Shown here piece after piece: positions 1 to 8,772 of a stretch of 64,000 nt of DNA. The stretch is from Chitinophagaceae bacterium. GTDB taxonomy: Bacteria > Bacteroidota > Bacteroidia > Chitinophagales > Chitinophagaceae. How positions within the stretch are numbered: the stretch's first letter is position 1; each line of letters begins with the position of its first letter. The stretch spans positions 34,452-98,451 of the forward strand of contig CANFKC010000016.1 in NCBI GenBank assembly GCA_947447265.1, written 5' to 3'. The notes under the pieces are model-generated. The model was given only the letters and a program-made list of their open reading frames with translations. It was not told where the DNA came from and did not search any database. Made by a program: the position numbers and the translations under genes.

Positions 1-27
1 GTATATTTGAAACAGATTCACGCTGCT

Positions 28-2652
28 ATGTTTCGAGCCTGTTACCTTTGCTTTTTACTCTTATTGCCGCAAATGCTCTTTGCTCAAAAACAACATGAGT
101 TGAACAGTGAATGGATGTGCATAAGGGCGGCAGACCTTAATAAACCGGGAGATTCGATTTCAAAAACTGAATTTTTAATCAGCAATTGGCTCCCGGCAAT
201 TGTACCCGGCACTGTATTGGCCAACCAGTTGTTCAACAAGCAGATCCCCGATCCGTTTTACGGCATGAATAATGAGTTGATCCCCGATATTTTTAAAACG
301 GGGGCTGCATATTATACCTATTGGTTTGCAACTGATTTTAAAGAGCCATATCCTGCCAAAGGAGAAGCCGTATTCATTAATTTTCGGGGCGTTAATTATA
401 GTTTTGAAGTCTGGCTTAACGGCAAAAAACTGAATGATAAGCCCGACTCAGGCATGTTCTGCAGCAGCAGTTATGATATTACGCCCTACCTCGCAGCAAG
501 TGGCGATAACAGGCTGGCGGTGATTGTTTACCCTCCATCTCCGGTTGGCAATCCGAATAATGGCCAGGGCGGAGATGGCATGATTGCCCATAGCGTTACC
601 AACCAATACGTCGCCGGCTGGGACTGGATACAACCCATTCGCGACCGTAATACCGGCATCTGGGATAAGGTAATTATAAAGCGCACCGGTATGCTGCACC
701 TGGAACATCCGCATATTATTACAGTAGTGCCGGGCAGAAGAAACGTTGGCGGCAAGCAATGGGCAGCAACAATAAAAGTTTCGGCCGAAGTTGAAAATAC
801 TGCAGATACCGGGGAACTAAGCGGAGTGCTGGAGTATGAGCTGGAAGGCCATAAGGTGAGCACGAAAGTGAAACTGGAAGCGCATTCTACCGAGGAAGTG
901 AAGCTGCCGGAACTACAACTCGACAACCCGAAATTATGGTGGCCCAATGGCTATGGAGACCAAAATCTGTATACCCTGAAGTTGCGCCTTTTTGTAAATA
1001 AAAAGCTGGCCGATGAAGAAGAGGTAACTTTTGGAATACGACAGATAACTACTCCATGGAATGCAAAAACACAAAGCCGGGAAATAAGGGTTAACGGTCA
1101 AAAAATATTTATTAAGGGTGGCAACTGGATACTGAGCGACGAGCTGCTACGCTTCACAAAAGAGCGCTACGATGCGGAGGTTCGGTTTCACCACGACATG
1201 AACCTGAACCTCATCAGGGTGTGGGGTGGTGGCATTACCGAGCGCCCCGAATTTTATGATGCCTGCGATAAATACGGACTGTTGGTCATGCAGGACTTCT
1301 GGGCCTCTGGAGACTGCAATGGCCGCTGGTATGACCCTCTAAAACAGGAAGACACAAATGCCCGCCGCAAATACCCCGACGACCATGGATTGTTTATACG
1401 TTCCGTGGAAGATCAGGTGAAGTTGCTACGCAACCATCCGTCACTGGCTATCTGGTGTGGAGGTAATGAGATCAGGCCACCGGCTGATATACTTGCCGCA
1501 ATAAAAGATTCCCTCCTGCCACAGCTGGATACAGGGCGTTGTTTCTTGGAGTTTTCTAATGACGATAGTATGTCGCTGCATGGTGGCGATGGCCCATACA
1601 CCATACAGCCACTGAGTTATTTTTGGGAGCATAAATCCTTCCCGTTTAATTCCGAGATTGGTTCGGTCGGGATAGGTGATATGGAATCGCTGGAAAAATT
1701 CCTGCCTGAAGCAAATCTGAAGGTGCCCTACTATTCCACTGCCGAAAAGAAATGGATCGTTGATTCTGCATGGCAGTATCACCGTTACATGGGCTACGAT
1801 TCCATTATTGAAGCCTATGGCCATGCTGTGGATATGGAAGATTTTACCACCAAGGCTCAGCTGGTAAATTATGACCAATACAGGGCATTGATGGAGGGAG
1901 CCACAGCCAGGGCGTGGGATTGGTATACGGGTATCATTATCTGGAAAACACAAAACCCATGGACCGCTATGCGTGGCCAGATGTATGATTGCTACCTCGA
2001 CCCGAATGCTTGTCTGTTTGGCACAATGGAAGGCAGCAAGCCAGTGCATATAATGTATGATCCCATTAAGAGGAACATTCTGGTGGCCAATAATTTGTTC
2101 AAGGCCACAGCCAAACTGGAAGTAAGAATGGCGGCTTATGGCTACACAGGTACGGCCATACCATTACCTTCAAAATTAATTACAGTACTGGCAACAAAAT
2201 GTTCGGCAGGTATTCCCGTTGGTAAAGTGCTTGACTCGGTTTTGCAGGGCCATGGTGGTTTGTTACAGCTCAGCCTTGTTGACTCAGCCTCTAACTCCGT
2301 TATTGACGAAAATACGTATTGGCTGGCCGACAAGGCTGGCGCATACAGTGGGCTGGCCGGTTTGCCGGGTGCACCGCTGCAAGTGGTTGCAACATATCAT
2401 GGCAGCGACACAGTAGAAGTGACACTAATTAACCAAACAAATGGCCCGTTGGCATTTTTTACCCGCGTATCGTTAGTTGATTCCATTAGCAGGAAACGAA
2501 TTCTTCCCGTATTTTACACCGATAATTATGTTTCCATACCTGCGGGAGGGGTAAAAACTATCCGTTTGCAGCACAATGGCAAGCTGGCAAATAAAGCAAT
2601 GCTGTGCGTAGAAGGCTGGAATGTAAAAAAGCAGTATATTGACATTAAATAG
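28..2652 (+). CDS. Glycoside hydrolase family 2 exo-beta-glucosaminidase / beta-mannosidase-like enzyme
   Basis: Secreted or periplasmic glycosidase expected to release beta-linked glucosamine or mannose from non-reducing ends. A signal peptide with a hydrophobic core and an LFAQ cleavage region opens the protein. A jelly-roll sugar-binding domain follows, then an immunoglobulin-like domain and a TIM barrel. The proposed acid/base is Glu481 in WCGGNEIRPP, and the proposed nucleophile is Glu543 in FNSEIGS, counting from the ATG at 28. The motif RVWGGGITE before the acid/base is typical of the exo-glucosaminidase and mannosylglycoprotein endo-beta-mannosidase branch. About 874 residues is a normal length. 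A TTG at 7 would add seven residues, but the ATG gives a standard signal peptide. A GH20 gene starts 7 bases downstream, so the two probably form one operon acting on amino-sugar glycans. Substrate choice within GH2 is inferred, not shown. Confidence 0.88.
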   Translation: MFRACYLCFLLLLPQMLFAQKQHELNSEWMCIRAADLNKPGDSISKTEFLISNWLPAIVPGTVLANQLFNKQIPDPFYGMNNELIPDIFKTGAAYYTYWFATDFKEPYPAKGEAVFINFRGVNYSFEVWLNGKKLNDKPDSGMFCSSSYDITPYLAASGDNRLAVIVYPPSPVGNPNNGQGGDGMIAHSVTNQYVAGWDWIQPIRDRNTGIWDKVIIKRTGMLHLEHPHIITVVPGRRNVGGKQWAATIKVSAEVENTADTGELSGVLEYELEGHKVSTKVKLEAHSTEEVKLPELQLDNPKLWWPNGYGDQNLYTLKLRLFVNKKLADEEEVTFGIRQITTPWNAKTQSREIRVNGQKIFIKGGNWILSDELLRFTKERYDAEVRFHHDMNLNLIRVWGGGITERPEFYDACDKYGLLVMQDFWASGDCNGRWYDPLKQEDTNARRKYPDDHGLFIRSVEDQVKLLRNHPSLAIWCGGNEIRPPADILAAIKDSLLPQLDTGRCFLEFSNDDSMSLHGGDGPYTIQPLSYFWEHKSFPFNSEIGSVGIGDMESLEKFLPEANLKVPYYSTAEKKWIVDSAWQYHRYMGYDSIIEAYGHAVDMEDFTTKAQLVNYDQYRALMEGATARAWDWYTGIIIWKTQNPWTAMRGQMYDCYLDPNACLFGTMEGSKPVHIMYDPIKRNILVANNLFKATAKLEVRMAAYGYTGTAIPLPSKLITVLATKCSAGIPVGKVLDSVLQGHGGLLQLSLVDSASNSVIDENTYWLADKAGAYSGLAGLPGAPLQVVATYHGSDTVEVTLINQTNGPLAFFTRVSLVDSISRKRILPVFYTDNYVSIPAGGVKTIRLQHNGKLANKAMLCVEGWNVKKQYIDIK

Positions 2653-2659
2653 CAAAAAA

Positions 2660-4516
2660 ATGAAACAAATTTTCGTGGTAGTATTGGTAGCTTTCGCTGC
2701 AAATTGTTGGGCGCAGAATGATGCTAACCTCGGCATTATACCCGCACCTTTGTCAGTAAAAAAGGCCAAGGGCAAGTTTACCATTAACCCGGAAACCAAT
2801 TTTATTATCGATTCGCCTGCTCATAAGGCGGTTATACTGCTCAAAGAATATTTACGCAAAAATGGCTACAGCAATGGTGTTGTAGATATGAATACCATGA
2901 GCCGCAAGCAGGGCCCTATTAAGAACAGCATTCTTATACAGACCAACTTTAAAGGCAATACCGCTCCTGAGGGCTATGAATTGAAAGCTACCGACGATCA
3001 GGTGGTGCTCAATGGCCGTGGCCCGGGCTTGTTCTATGGCGTGCAGACATTAATACAAATGATAACACCCGAAAAAATGGGTTTTGCTACCATTCCTTGT
3101 GGCGAAATTAAAGATGAGCCCCGCTTCAGATATCGTGGCATGCACCTGGATGTGGCACGCCATTTTTTCGATGTGGACTTTGTGAAAAAGTACATTGATG
3201 TAATGGCCATGTACAAGCTGAATAATTTTCACTGGCACCTTACCGATGACCAGGGCTGGAGGATAGAAATTAAAAAATATCCTAAGCTTACCGCTGTGGG
3301 CAGCAACAGGGCACAGACCAAGGTTGGCAATTTTTCAGGCAATAACCTTGATTTGTATGATAATACCCCTTATGGTGGTTTTTACACACAAGACCAGATA
3401 AAAGAGGTGGTGGCTTATGCTAAAGAGCGCTACATTAATATTATTCCAGAGATTGAAATGCCGGGCCATGCTGCCGCTGCTATTGCCGCTTACCCTGTAC
3501 TCAGCTGCGACCCTTCAAAAAACTACAAAGTATCAGAAACATGGGGTGTGGTAACCGATGTTTTTTGCCCTACCGATACTACGTTCAGGGTATTGTTCGA
3601 TATACTGGATGAAGTGATGGATATTTTCCCGGGTAAATATATTCACATCGGCGGCGACGAATGTCCTAAAGATGCCTGGAAAGCCTCTACTTTTTGTCAG
3701 AACCTTATAGCAAGGGAATCGCTCCGCGATGAAAATGGTTTACAGAGTTATTTTATTCAGAAAATTGAACGCCACTTGAACGCCAGTGGCCGCAGCATGA
3801 TTGGCTGGGACGAAATACTGGAAGGCGGGCTTGCGCAAAATGCAACGGTGATGAGCTGGAGAGGCGAAACCGGTGGCATAGCCGCGGCGCAGTTGAATCA
3901 TGATGTAATTATGACCCCCGGCAGCGGTGGTTTGTACTTCGATCATGCGCAGGGCAAGTCAGCGCTGGAGCCACTGTCAATAGGCGGCAATGCCCCGCTT
4001 GCAAAAACTTATGCTTACGACCCGGTTCCGGCTGAGTTGACGCCAGACCAGCAAAAGCACATTGTTGGTGTACAGGCCAACCTCTGGACAGAATATATTG
4101 CTACTCCTGCAAAGGCTGAATACATGCTTTTGCCACGTATGCTGGCTCTTGCCGAAGTGGCATGGACCCCAAAAGCGGCCAAAGACTATGACAATTTTTC
4201 TAAAGGCCGCATCCCGAGGCATCTCGCAATGCTGGAAGGCAAAGGTTATAATTACCGGGTTCCGGAAGCCTTAGGTGTAAGCGATACCACGTTGAAAGGC
4301 GGCGAATTCAGGTTTGACTTAAGTCCTACAGTTGAAGGCGGCAAGGTATTTTATACTATTGATGGTTATACACCGCGCGAAACCGATATGTGGGTAAATG
4401 GCAGGCTTAACGTCAATGTACCGGTCGGCAGGGCTATAGATTTGCAGACAACCGTAATTAGCCCGGCAGGCAAACGCAGCAATGTTGTAAAAACTACGCT
4501 GGATAACGGCAAATAG
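2660..4516 (+). CDS. Beta-N-acetylhexosaminidase, GH20
   Basis: Hydrolyses terminal beta-N-acetylglucosamine or N-acetylgalactosamine. It has a signal peptide ending in NCWAQ, an N-terminal GH20b alpha/beta domain (about residues 20-145) and a (beta/alpha)8 catalytic domain (about 150-520). The catalytic Asp-Glu pair, Asp333-Glu334, lies in HIGGDECPKDAW. The substrate-contacting motif FHWHLTDDQGWR and the late WGE-like WRGETGG are present. The C-terminal 90 residues look like a chitobiase/Fn3-type beta domain. I chose the ATG at 2660 because it begins a clean signal peptide directly after the GH2 stop. An upstream TTG in the same frame would overlap the preceding gene. The pairing with GH2 suggests stepwise release of amino sugars from chitosan-like or N-glycan material. 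Confidence 0.94.
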   Translation: MKQIFVVVLVAFAANCWAQNDANLGIIPAPLSVKKAKGKFTINPETNFIIDSPAHKAVILLKEYLRKNGYSNGVVDMNTMSRKQGPIKNSILIQTNFKGNTAPEGYELKATDDQVVLNGRGPGLFYGVQTLIQMITPEKMGFATIPCGEIKDEPRFRYRGMHLDVARHFFDVDFVKKYIDVMAMYKLNNFHWHLTDDQGWRIEIKKYPKLTAVGSNRAQTKVGNFSGNNLDLYDNTPYGGFYTQDQIKEVVAYAKERYINIIPEIEMPGHAAAAIAAYPVLSCDPSKNYKVSETWGVVTDVFCPTDTTFRVLFDILDEVMDIFPGKYIHIGGDECPKDAWKASTFCQNLIARESLRDENGLQSYFIQKIERHLNASGRSMIGWDEILEGGLAQNATVMSWRGETGGIAAAQLNHDVIMTPGSGGLYFDHAQGKSALEPLSIGGNAPLAKTYAYDPVPAELTPDQQKHIVGVQANLWTEYIATPAKAEYMLLPRMLALAEVAWTPKAAKDYDNFSKGRIPRHLAMLEGKGYNYRVPEALGVSDTTLKGGEFRFDLSPTVEGGKVFYTIDGYTPRETDMWVNGRLNVNVPVGRAIDLQTTVISPAGKRSNVVKTTLDNGK

Positions 4517-4629
4517 CAGTATATACATATATGGCCCGTTTTTCTTTGTACTGGTTTGACTGTGAATTGAATTAGATTTATAATGGGTGTTTACCATATT
4601 GAAAGTCACTTCTTAGTGTTTTTTTAGTT

Positions 4630-4707
4630 TTTGCACGTCGTGCAAACTTGAACCATACGCGTTACGTATATATTGCTTGCATGTACGGGATTTTTCTCAT
4701 ACCTTTA
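4630..4707 (+). promoter_or_regulatory. Candidate operator palindrome and promoter in the 316-base gap before the PKD/T9SS gene
   Basis: A perfect odd palindrome, TTTGCACG-T-CGTGCAAA, lies at 4630-4646. About 30 bases further on, TTG (4677-4679), a 20-base spacer and TACCTTTA (4700-4707) resemble the Bacteroidota -33/-7 promoter. The gene start is at 4833, giving a leader of roughly 120 bases. Nothing else is seen in 4517-4832. The palindrome could be a regulator site or a tiny hairpin; assignment is inference. Confidence 0.35.
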
Positions 4708-4832
4708 AGCCAACCATTTACACATTTCAGCTGTCTTAGTTGTAAGTGAACATATTTTAATGCCTGGTTAATATTTTGGTAACTATTATTTAACCCTTAA
4801 TAGCTGCCAGATAAATTTGAAACAAAGAGGTT

Positions 4833-7031
4833 ATGAAAATCAATTTTAAGAGTAAAGTTGCGCTGTTATTACTGGTGTTAAGTGTTGTAGGTAAAGCCGT
4901 TTTTGCCCAGATTACTATTTTGCCCGATTCCGTGAATTGCGGGGCCACAAGCACAACATTGCATGCCACACTGGTAGGTACTACGCCTATTTCGTCTGGT
5001 ATTACAACCGATGACCGTTGGTCCGGAGTTATTCCGCTTGGGTTTAATTTCAATTTTTATGGCACTAGTTATACTAAGTGTGTACTAGGTGGTAACGGCG
5101 CATTGTGTTTCGATACATCTTTGGCATCGGCGTCGTTTGCTTGGAGTATAACATCTGTTTTATTGGGTAATACAGCCGTAAGGAACAGCGTATGCGGTCC
5201 TTATTGCGATATTGATGTAACTGGTGGTGGCACTATTACCTATTCAACTGTTGGTACTTCTCCGAACCGATTGTTTGTTGTCGATTTTTGTCATGACGCC
5301 ATGTTTTCATGTACTTCACAATGGACCACTTCACAGATCATTTTATATGAAACAAGTAACCTTGTAGAGGTGCACATTACCCACAAAGATACTTGCGTAG
5401 GCTGGAACAATGCCGCAGCTATAGTGGGTGTGCAAAACGCTGCCGGCTCTGCCGCTACTGCTGCTCCGGGCCGTGACTACCCTACCCATTGGTTTGGTAA
5501 TCACGAGGCATGGAGGTTTACGCCCAATTCATCGTATACAGCATATACCGCATCTTCAATTACCTACGCTCCTATACCTGGAGCAGCTTCCGCTGTTTAT
5601 TGGTTCGATAGTTCTACTGGGGCTTATTTAGGTACGGGTAGCACATTTACTGCTACACCTGCCGGTGGCTCTGCTACTTATAAGGCAGTTGCCGTTGGTT
5701 GCGACGATTCTATCACAACCTTTGTACACGTTAATCTTCACGATCTTACTGTTGGTGGTGGCACTGCAGGTGTGAATGCTGATTTTGTTTTAATGGCGCA
5801 TCCGGGTTGCAATGGCGATACCGTATTTTTGTATAACAATTCAACCCCATCAGGCAATACCTCGATCTGGAACTATGGCGACGGTACACCATTAGATAGT
5901 TCTGCTACCAATCCGCTGCACGTATACTATGTACAGGGTACTTATTCCATTTTCCTTACTTACCACGATGCGTCAGGTTGCGTTGATACCATTACCAAGA
6001 TGGTAACGTTCAATCACGCGGTAACTTCTGTGTTTACGGCATCTGCGCCATCTGTTTGTCTGGGTACTCCCGTAACCTTTACCAATACATCGATAGGCGG
6101 CGGCGCTACCTACAACTGGAACTTTGGTGACGGAACATCTTCAACCGCAATGAACCCATCGCACAGCTACTTAAACGCGGGTAATTATACGGTGCAGCTT
6201 ACGGTTACTGATAACATACCTTGCACTGCTACTTCAAGCACCGGCATACAGGTCGTTTCAATAGATGCTGTAGCCTATCCGCACGATACCATCGTCTGCT
6301 TAAAGTTGCCTATGCAAATTGGTGTAAATACAAAAGTTGATCCTTCTTCACTTACAGCCATCAATTATGCATGGTCTCCGGCTTCTAATTTAAATAATCC
6401 GGCTATCCAGACGCCTGACTTCTTTGGTGTTGGCGACTTTACCTATACGGTAACGGCTACCGTTTTGCCACTAGGATGTACTGCTACTGATGTGGTAAAC
6501 ATACATTCTAAGCCACCATTGGTATTTACCAATGTAACTGCCAACCAGGTAATTACTTTAGGTAAAAGCGTGCAGCTGAATGCTGATGGTGCATATACTT
6601 ACTACTGGACACCAAACAATGGCACATTGGACAACCCGAACATCAACAACCCGATGGCCACACCAGTTGACTCGGTTACCGAGTACAGGGTTATTGGTTC
6701 AACATTGTATGGCTGTAAGGATACTGCGTACATTACAGTTCGTGTCGATCAGTTTTCTCCAGACAACATCCCTACGGCATTTACGCCTAATGGCGATGGT
6801 ATCAATGATGTGTTCAGGGTATTTAACCTGAAGTATCAGAAGCTGGTTGAAATGAGAGTATATGACCGTTGGGGCCGTGAAGTGTTCTACACCAACGATC
6901 AGAAAAAAGGCTGGGATGGCTATTACAATGGCGCACCGCAAGACTTGGGTGTATATAACTACCAGGTCATTATCGCCTATCCTGACGGAACGCAACGCGC
7001 CGTTTCCGGCAACGTTACCCTTGTACGCTAA
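4833..7031 (+). CDS. PKD-domain surface protein with T9SS type B (gliding-motility CHU_C type) sorting domain
   Basis: Large exported adhesin-like or structural protein of unknown ligand. A signal peptide covers residues 1-26. The following ~290 residues form beta-rich, Cys-containing sequence. Two PKD domains follow at about residues 317-392 and 396-476; the second has the classic WNFGDGT motif, and the first has WNYGDGT. Another Ig-like beta domain covers about 560-640. The last ~88 residues begin with FTPNGDGIND and contain the YDRWGREVF motif, the hallmark of the type B C-terminal domain recognised by the type IX secretion system. No catalytic domain is visible. The protein is expected on the cell surface or in the medium. 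It has its own terminator and looks monocistronic. Confidence 0.9.
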   Translation: MKINFKSKVALLLLVLSVVGKAVFAQITILPDSVNCGATSTTLHATLVGTTPISSGITTDDRWSGVIPLGFNFNFYGTSYTKCVLGGNGALCFDTSLASASFAWSITSVLLGNTAVRNSVCGPYCDIDVTGGGTITYSTVGTSPNRLFVVDFCHDAMFSCTSQWTTSQIILYETSNLVEVHITHKDTCVGWNNAAAIVGVQNAAGSAATAAPGRDYPTHWFGNHEAWRFTPNSSYTAYTASSITYAPIPGAASAVYWFDSSTGAYLGTGSTFTATPAGGSATYKAVAVGCDDSITTFVHVNLHDLTVGGGTAGVNADFVLMAHPGCNGDTVFLYNNSTPSGNTSIWNYGDGTPLDSSATNPLHVYYVQGTYSIFLTYHDASGCVDTITKMVTFNHAVTSVFTASAPSVCLGTPVTFTNTSIGGGATYNWNFGDGTSSTAMNPSHSYLNAGNYTVQLTVTDNIPCTATSSTGIQVVSIDAVAYPHDTIVCLKLPMQIGVNTKVDPSSLTAINYAWSPASNLNNPAIQTPDFFGVGDFTYTVTATVLPLGCTATDVVNIHSKPPLVFTNVTANQVITLGKSVQLNADGAYTYYWTPNNGTLDNPNINNPMATPVDSVTEYRVIGSTLYGCKDTAYITVRVDQFSPDNIPTAFTPNGDGINDVFRVFNLKYQKLVEMRVYDRWGREVFYTNDQKKGWDGYYNGAPQDLGVYNYQVIIAYPDGTQRAVSGNVTLVR

Positions 7032-7051
7032 TTCTTAAATTATAGATATCT

Positions 7052-7085
7052 AAAACCACCGCTTACCCAAGGCGGTGGTTTTTTT
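7052..7085 (+). terminator. Rho-independent terminator after the PKD/T9SS gene
   Basis: AACCACCGC pairs with GCGGTGGTT around a short loop and is followed by a run of seven T. It sits 20 bases after the stop codon at 7031. Confidence 0.9.
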
Positions 7086-7129
7086 ATGCGTCTAATAATG
7101 TAGATCAGGTAAACAGCCAGAGAGGCAAT

Positions 7130-7190
7130 AGCCCGAAGGGCTAAAAAATGAATAGCTTGGGGAGAATCCCTCTAGTGTTTGAAGCCCTGT
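7130..7190. repeat. Diverged copy of the three-hairpin intergenic repeat
   Basis: AGCCC-GAA-GGGCT at 7130-7142 is a perfect small hairpin. It is followed by AAAAAATGAATAGC and a GGGGA-GAA-TCCC stem. The order and spacing match the better copies at 7894 and 21041, where the first stem reads AGTCC-GAA-GGACT or a variant. Confidence 0.5.
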
Positions 7191-7376
7191 TGCTCGCGGA
7201 TTTCCCTGGGCAGTGACAATTCTGCATTTACATGGCGACCCTGACTCTCACTAAACGGTCTTTGCGATTATGCTTTTTCTGCGGGAGAAGCAATCTCAAA
7301 ATAGCAAGGAAACTTTTAAACACAGAACCGCTCGTGAGATTGCTTCGCTGCGCTCGTAAAGACCAACTTTTTTGTA

Positions 7377-7740
7377 CTTGTCATTGGCAACGAAGCGAAG
7401 TGTTTTCACATGCGGCTTGTCTGTACATCGCACTTTAGATGCTTCCTGCGTCAGCAGAACAAAGACAGGGCACTCGGGTATTAGGTTCATTTCATTACCC
7501 TGTTTTTAGCTTTGTCATGCTGAGCGCCGCGAAGTATCTTTTACATGCGGCTTTTCTGTGCATCTTACCGTAGGTGCGTCCCGCTTCAGAAGGACAACGG
7601 CAGGGTGCTCAGGTATTTGTAACATTTCATTACCTTGTTTTTTGCACTTGTCATTAGCAGGTATGAAGGATCTTTATGAAAGCCGCTGTGTCGTGCAAGA
7701 ACGTCATGTATCAGTTCCTTCGCCGCGCTCAGAATGGTAA
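7377..7740. repeat. Three diverged tandem units of about 135 bases
   Basis: The marker word (C/T)TTGTCATT-like occurs at 7377, 7511 and 7647. ACATGCGGCTT follows at 7408 and 7543, with a degenerate counterpart in the third unit. The units share a following CAGGGxxCTCxGGTATT segment and a TTCATTACC(C/T)TGTTTTT segment. Short open frames here have no coherent composition and are not genes. The stretch resembles dispersed intergenic repeats that I know to be common in Bacteroidota. Confidence 0.6.
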
Positions 7741-7865
7741 ATCAGAGCGGGGTTTAAGTTGAAATCTAAAATCAATGAGATTGGCATACCGGGAAATTCT
7801 CAAGGACAATAACACGTTTTGCTTACAATTGGGTAAATCCCCCGGAATCTTTACAGGTCACATCC

Positions 7866-8000
7866 AACTCTGAAAGAGGTGAACATAATATCGTTTGCCT
7901 GCAAAAAATAGGCATAGTCCGAAGGACTTAAATTTGAATAGCCGCGGGTGGGAACCCGCGGTCAACGCATATTACAGCACCAACCCTGGAAGGGTTGAAC
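7866..8000. repeat. Three-hairpin structured repeat (full copy plus tail of a preceding copy)
   Basis: The full copy runs from TTTGCCTGCAAAA (7894) to TTGAAC (8000). It holds three stems: AGTCC-GAA-GGACT (7916-7928), CCGCGGGT-loop-ACCCGCGG (7942-7961) and CAACCCT-GGA-AGGGTTG (7981-7997). The tail of another copy, with stem CTCT-GAA-AGAG, lies at 7866-7884. A second full copy is at 21041-21147 with different but still paired central-stem bases. No open frame is present. Confidence 0.75.
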
Positions 8001-8020
8001 GTTATTTTTTGCCGTATTTC

Positions 8021-8121
8021 AATGTCCAAATGGTATAATTATGGCCGCAAGCTGAAAATGCGCTCATCCCCGTTTACAAAAATGGCCAGTGCGGCTACAT
8101 TGATAATACCATTTAGACATT
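8021..8121. repeat. Inverted repeat of a 16-base word, with a third copy at 8251-8266
   Basis: AATGTCCAAATGGTAT (8021-8036) faces its inverted copy, ATACCATTTAGACATT (8106-8121), with one mismatch, around 69 bases of unrelated sequence. A third, direct copy, AATGTCTAATTGGTAT, is at 8251-8266. The enclosed segment codes for nothing, and no flanking target duplication is obvious. Confidence 0.55.
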
Positions 8122-8150
8122 TAAATAACACTTTGCGCTAATTACACAGT

Positions 8151-8220
8151 CTCCTCCTTTTGAAGGAGGAGTACCCGAATGAGCGCGGCTCCTTCAGCTG
8201 CGTTCATTCGGGGGAGGTGG
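8151..8220. repeat. Double-hairpin intergenic repeat
   Basis: CTCCTCCTT-TTG-AAGGAGGAG (8151-8171) is a perfect stem. It is followed by arms CCCGAATGA (8174) and TCATTCGGG (8204) enclosing a GC-rich loop. This looks like the dispersed GGAGGTGG-ending repeats frequent between Bacteroidota genes. It has no coding potential. Confidence 0.6.
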
Positions 8221-8351
8221 TTAATTTTACAAGCCATTTAGTGCAGATTTAATGTCTAATTGGTATAAAACCGGGAAACGCGTTTTATAGTTGGAGTAAA
8301 AGTAGTCTTGCAGGAGGCGCTCCCATCAGCTGACTGCATGCTAATTGCATG

Positions 8352-8735
8352 CTAAGCAAAATCATTGCTGTCGATAATTTGCAATGAAAATTTCAGTAAT
8401 GCTATTGAATAATAGATTTCATCTTTGATGTTTTTCCCTTCAGTCTGTACATATCTGTTGTTTGCAACCCACTGTCTGATTTTTGGGAGGTCTAGTAGAT
8501 CTTTGAATTCATATCGTTTTCCCAGTGTGTCAATCAGGAAACTGATTTCCCAATCGCCCGGACCATACAGGTAAGTAATGATTGTATCGTCACGTTTAAA
8601 TTCTACCACACTGTAGGGCTCCTTCATTTTAACAGCCATCTCTCGAAAGCCCATAGCAGCAAACAAATGTGCTGCCTCTTCCAGAATATCGACAAAGTCA
8701 CTCAGCGAATTTTTATGCATCTTTTTCAAACCCAT
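8352..8735 (-). CDS. Hypothetical small protein, orphan in a repeat island
   Basis: About 127 residues, cytoplasmic, with no signal peptide or membrane segment. I do not recognise the family. The sequence is helical and charged at the N-terminus (DFVDILEEAAHLF). A middle part, YLYGPGDWEISFLIDT, could form a beta sheet. The composition is clearly that of a real protein. Starts at 8735 (MGLKKMHK) or 8720 (MHKNSL) are both plausible; further upstream the frame runs into the 98-base repeat. Small size, solitary position and strong local repeats are reminiscent of orphan immunity proteins, but that is speculation. Confidence 0.6.
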   Translation of the reverse strand: MGLKKMHKNSLSDFVDILEEAAHLFAAMGFREMAVKMKEPYSVVEFKRDDTIITYLYGPGDWEISFLIDTLGKRYEFKDLLDLPKIRQWVANNRYVQTEGKNIKDEIYYSIALLKFSLQIIDSNDFA

Positions 8736-8772
8736 TGCATTAACCCTTAAAAAACGAGGCTGTCTATCAAAC

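Noticed and set aside
528..2049. Several minus-strand open frames of 100-200 codons opposite the GH2 gene
   Set aside because: GH2 motifs and catalytic residues fix the coding strand. The antisense frames show no domain or signal sequence.
7232..7740. Open frames of 60-68 codons in the left repeat island
   Set aside because: They run through tandem repeat words in all frames, and their translations have no coherent composition.
8021..8121. Insertion sequence
   Set aside because: Only short inverted words; no transposase frame and no target duplication. Kept as a repeat instead.
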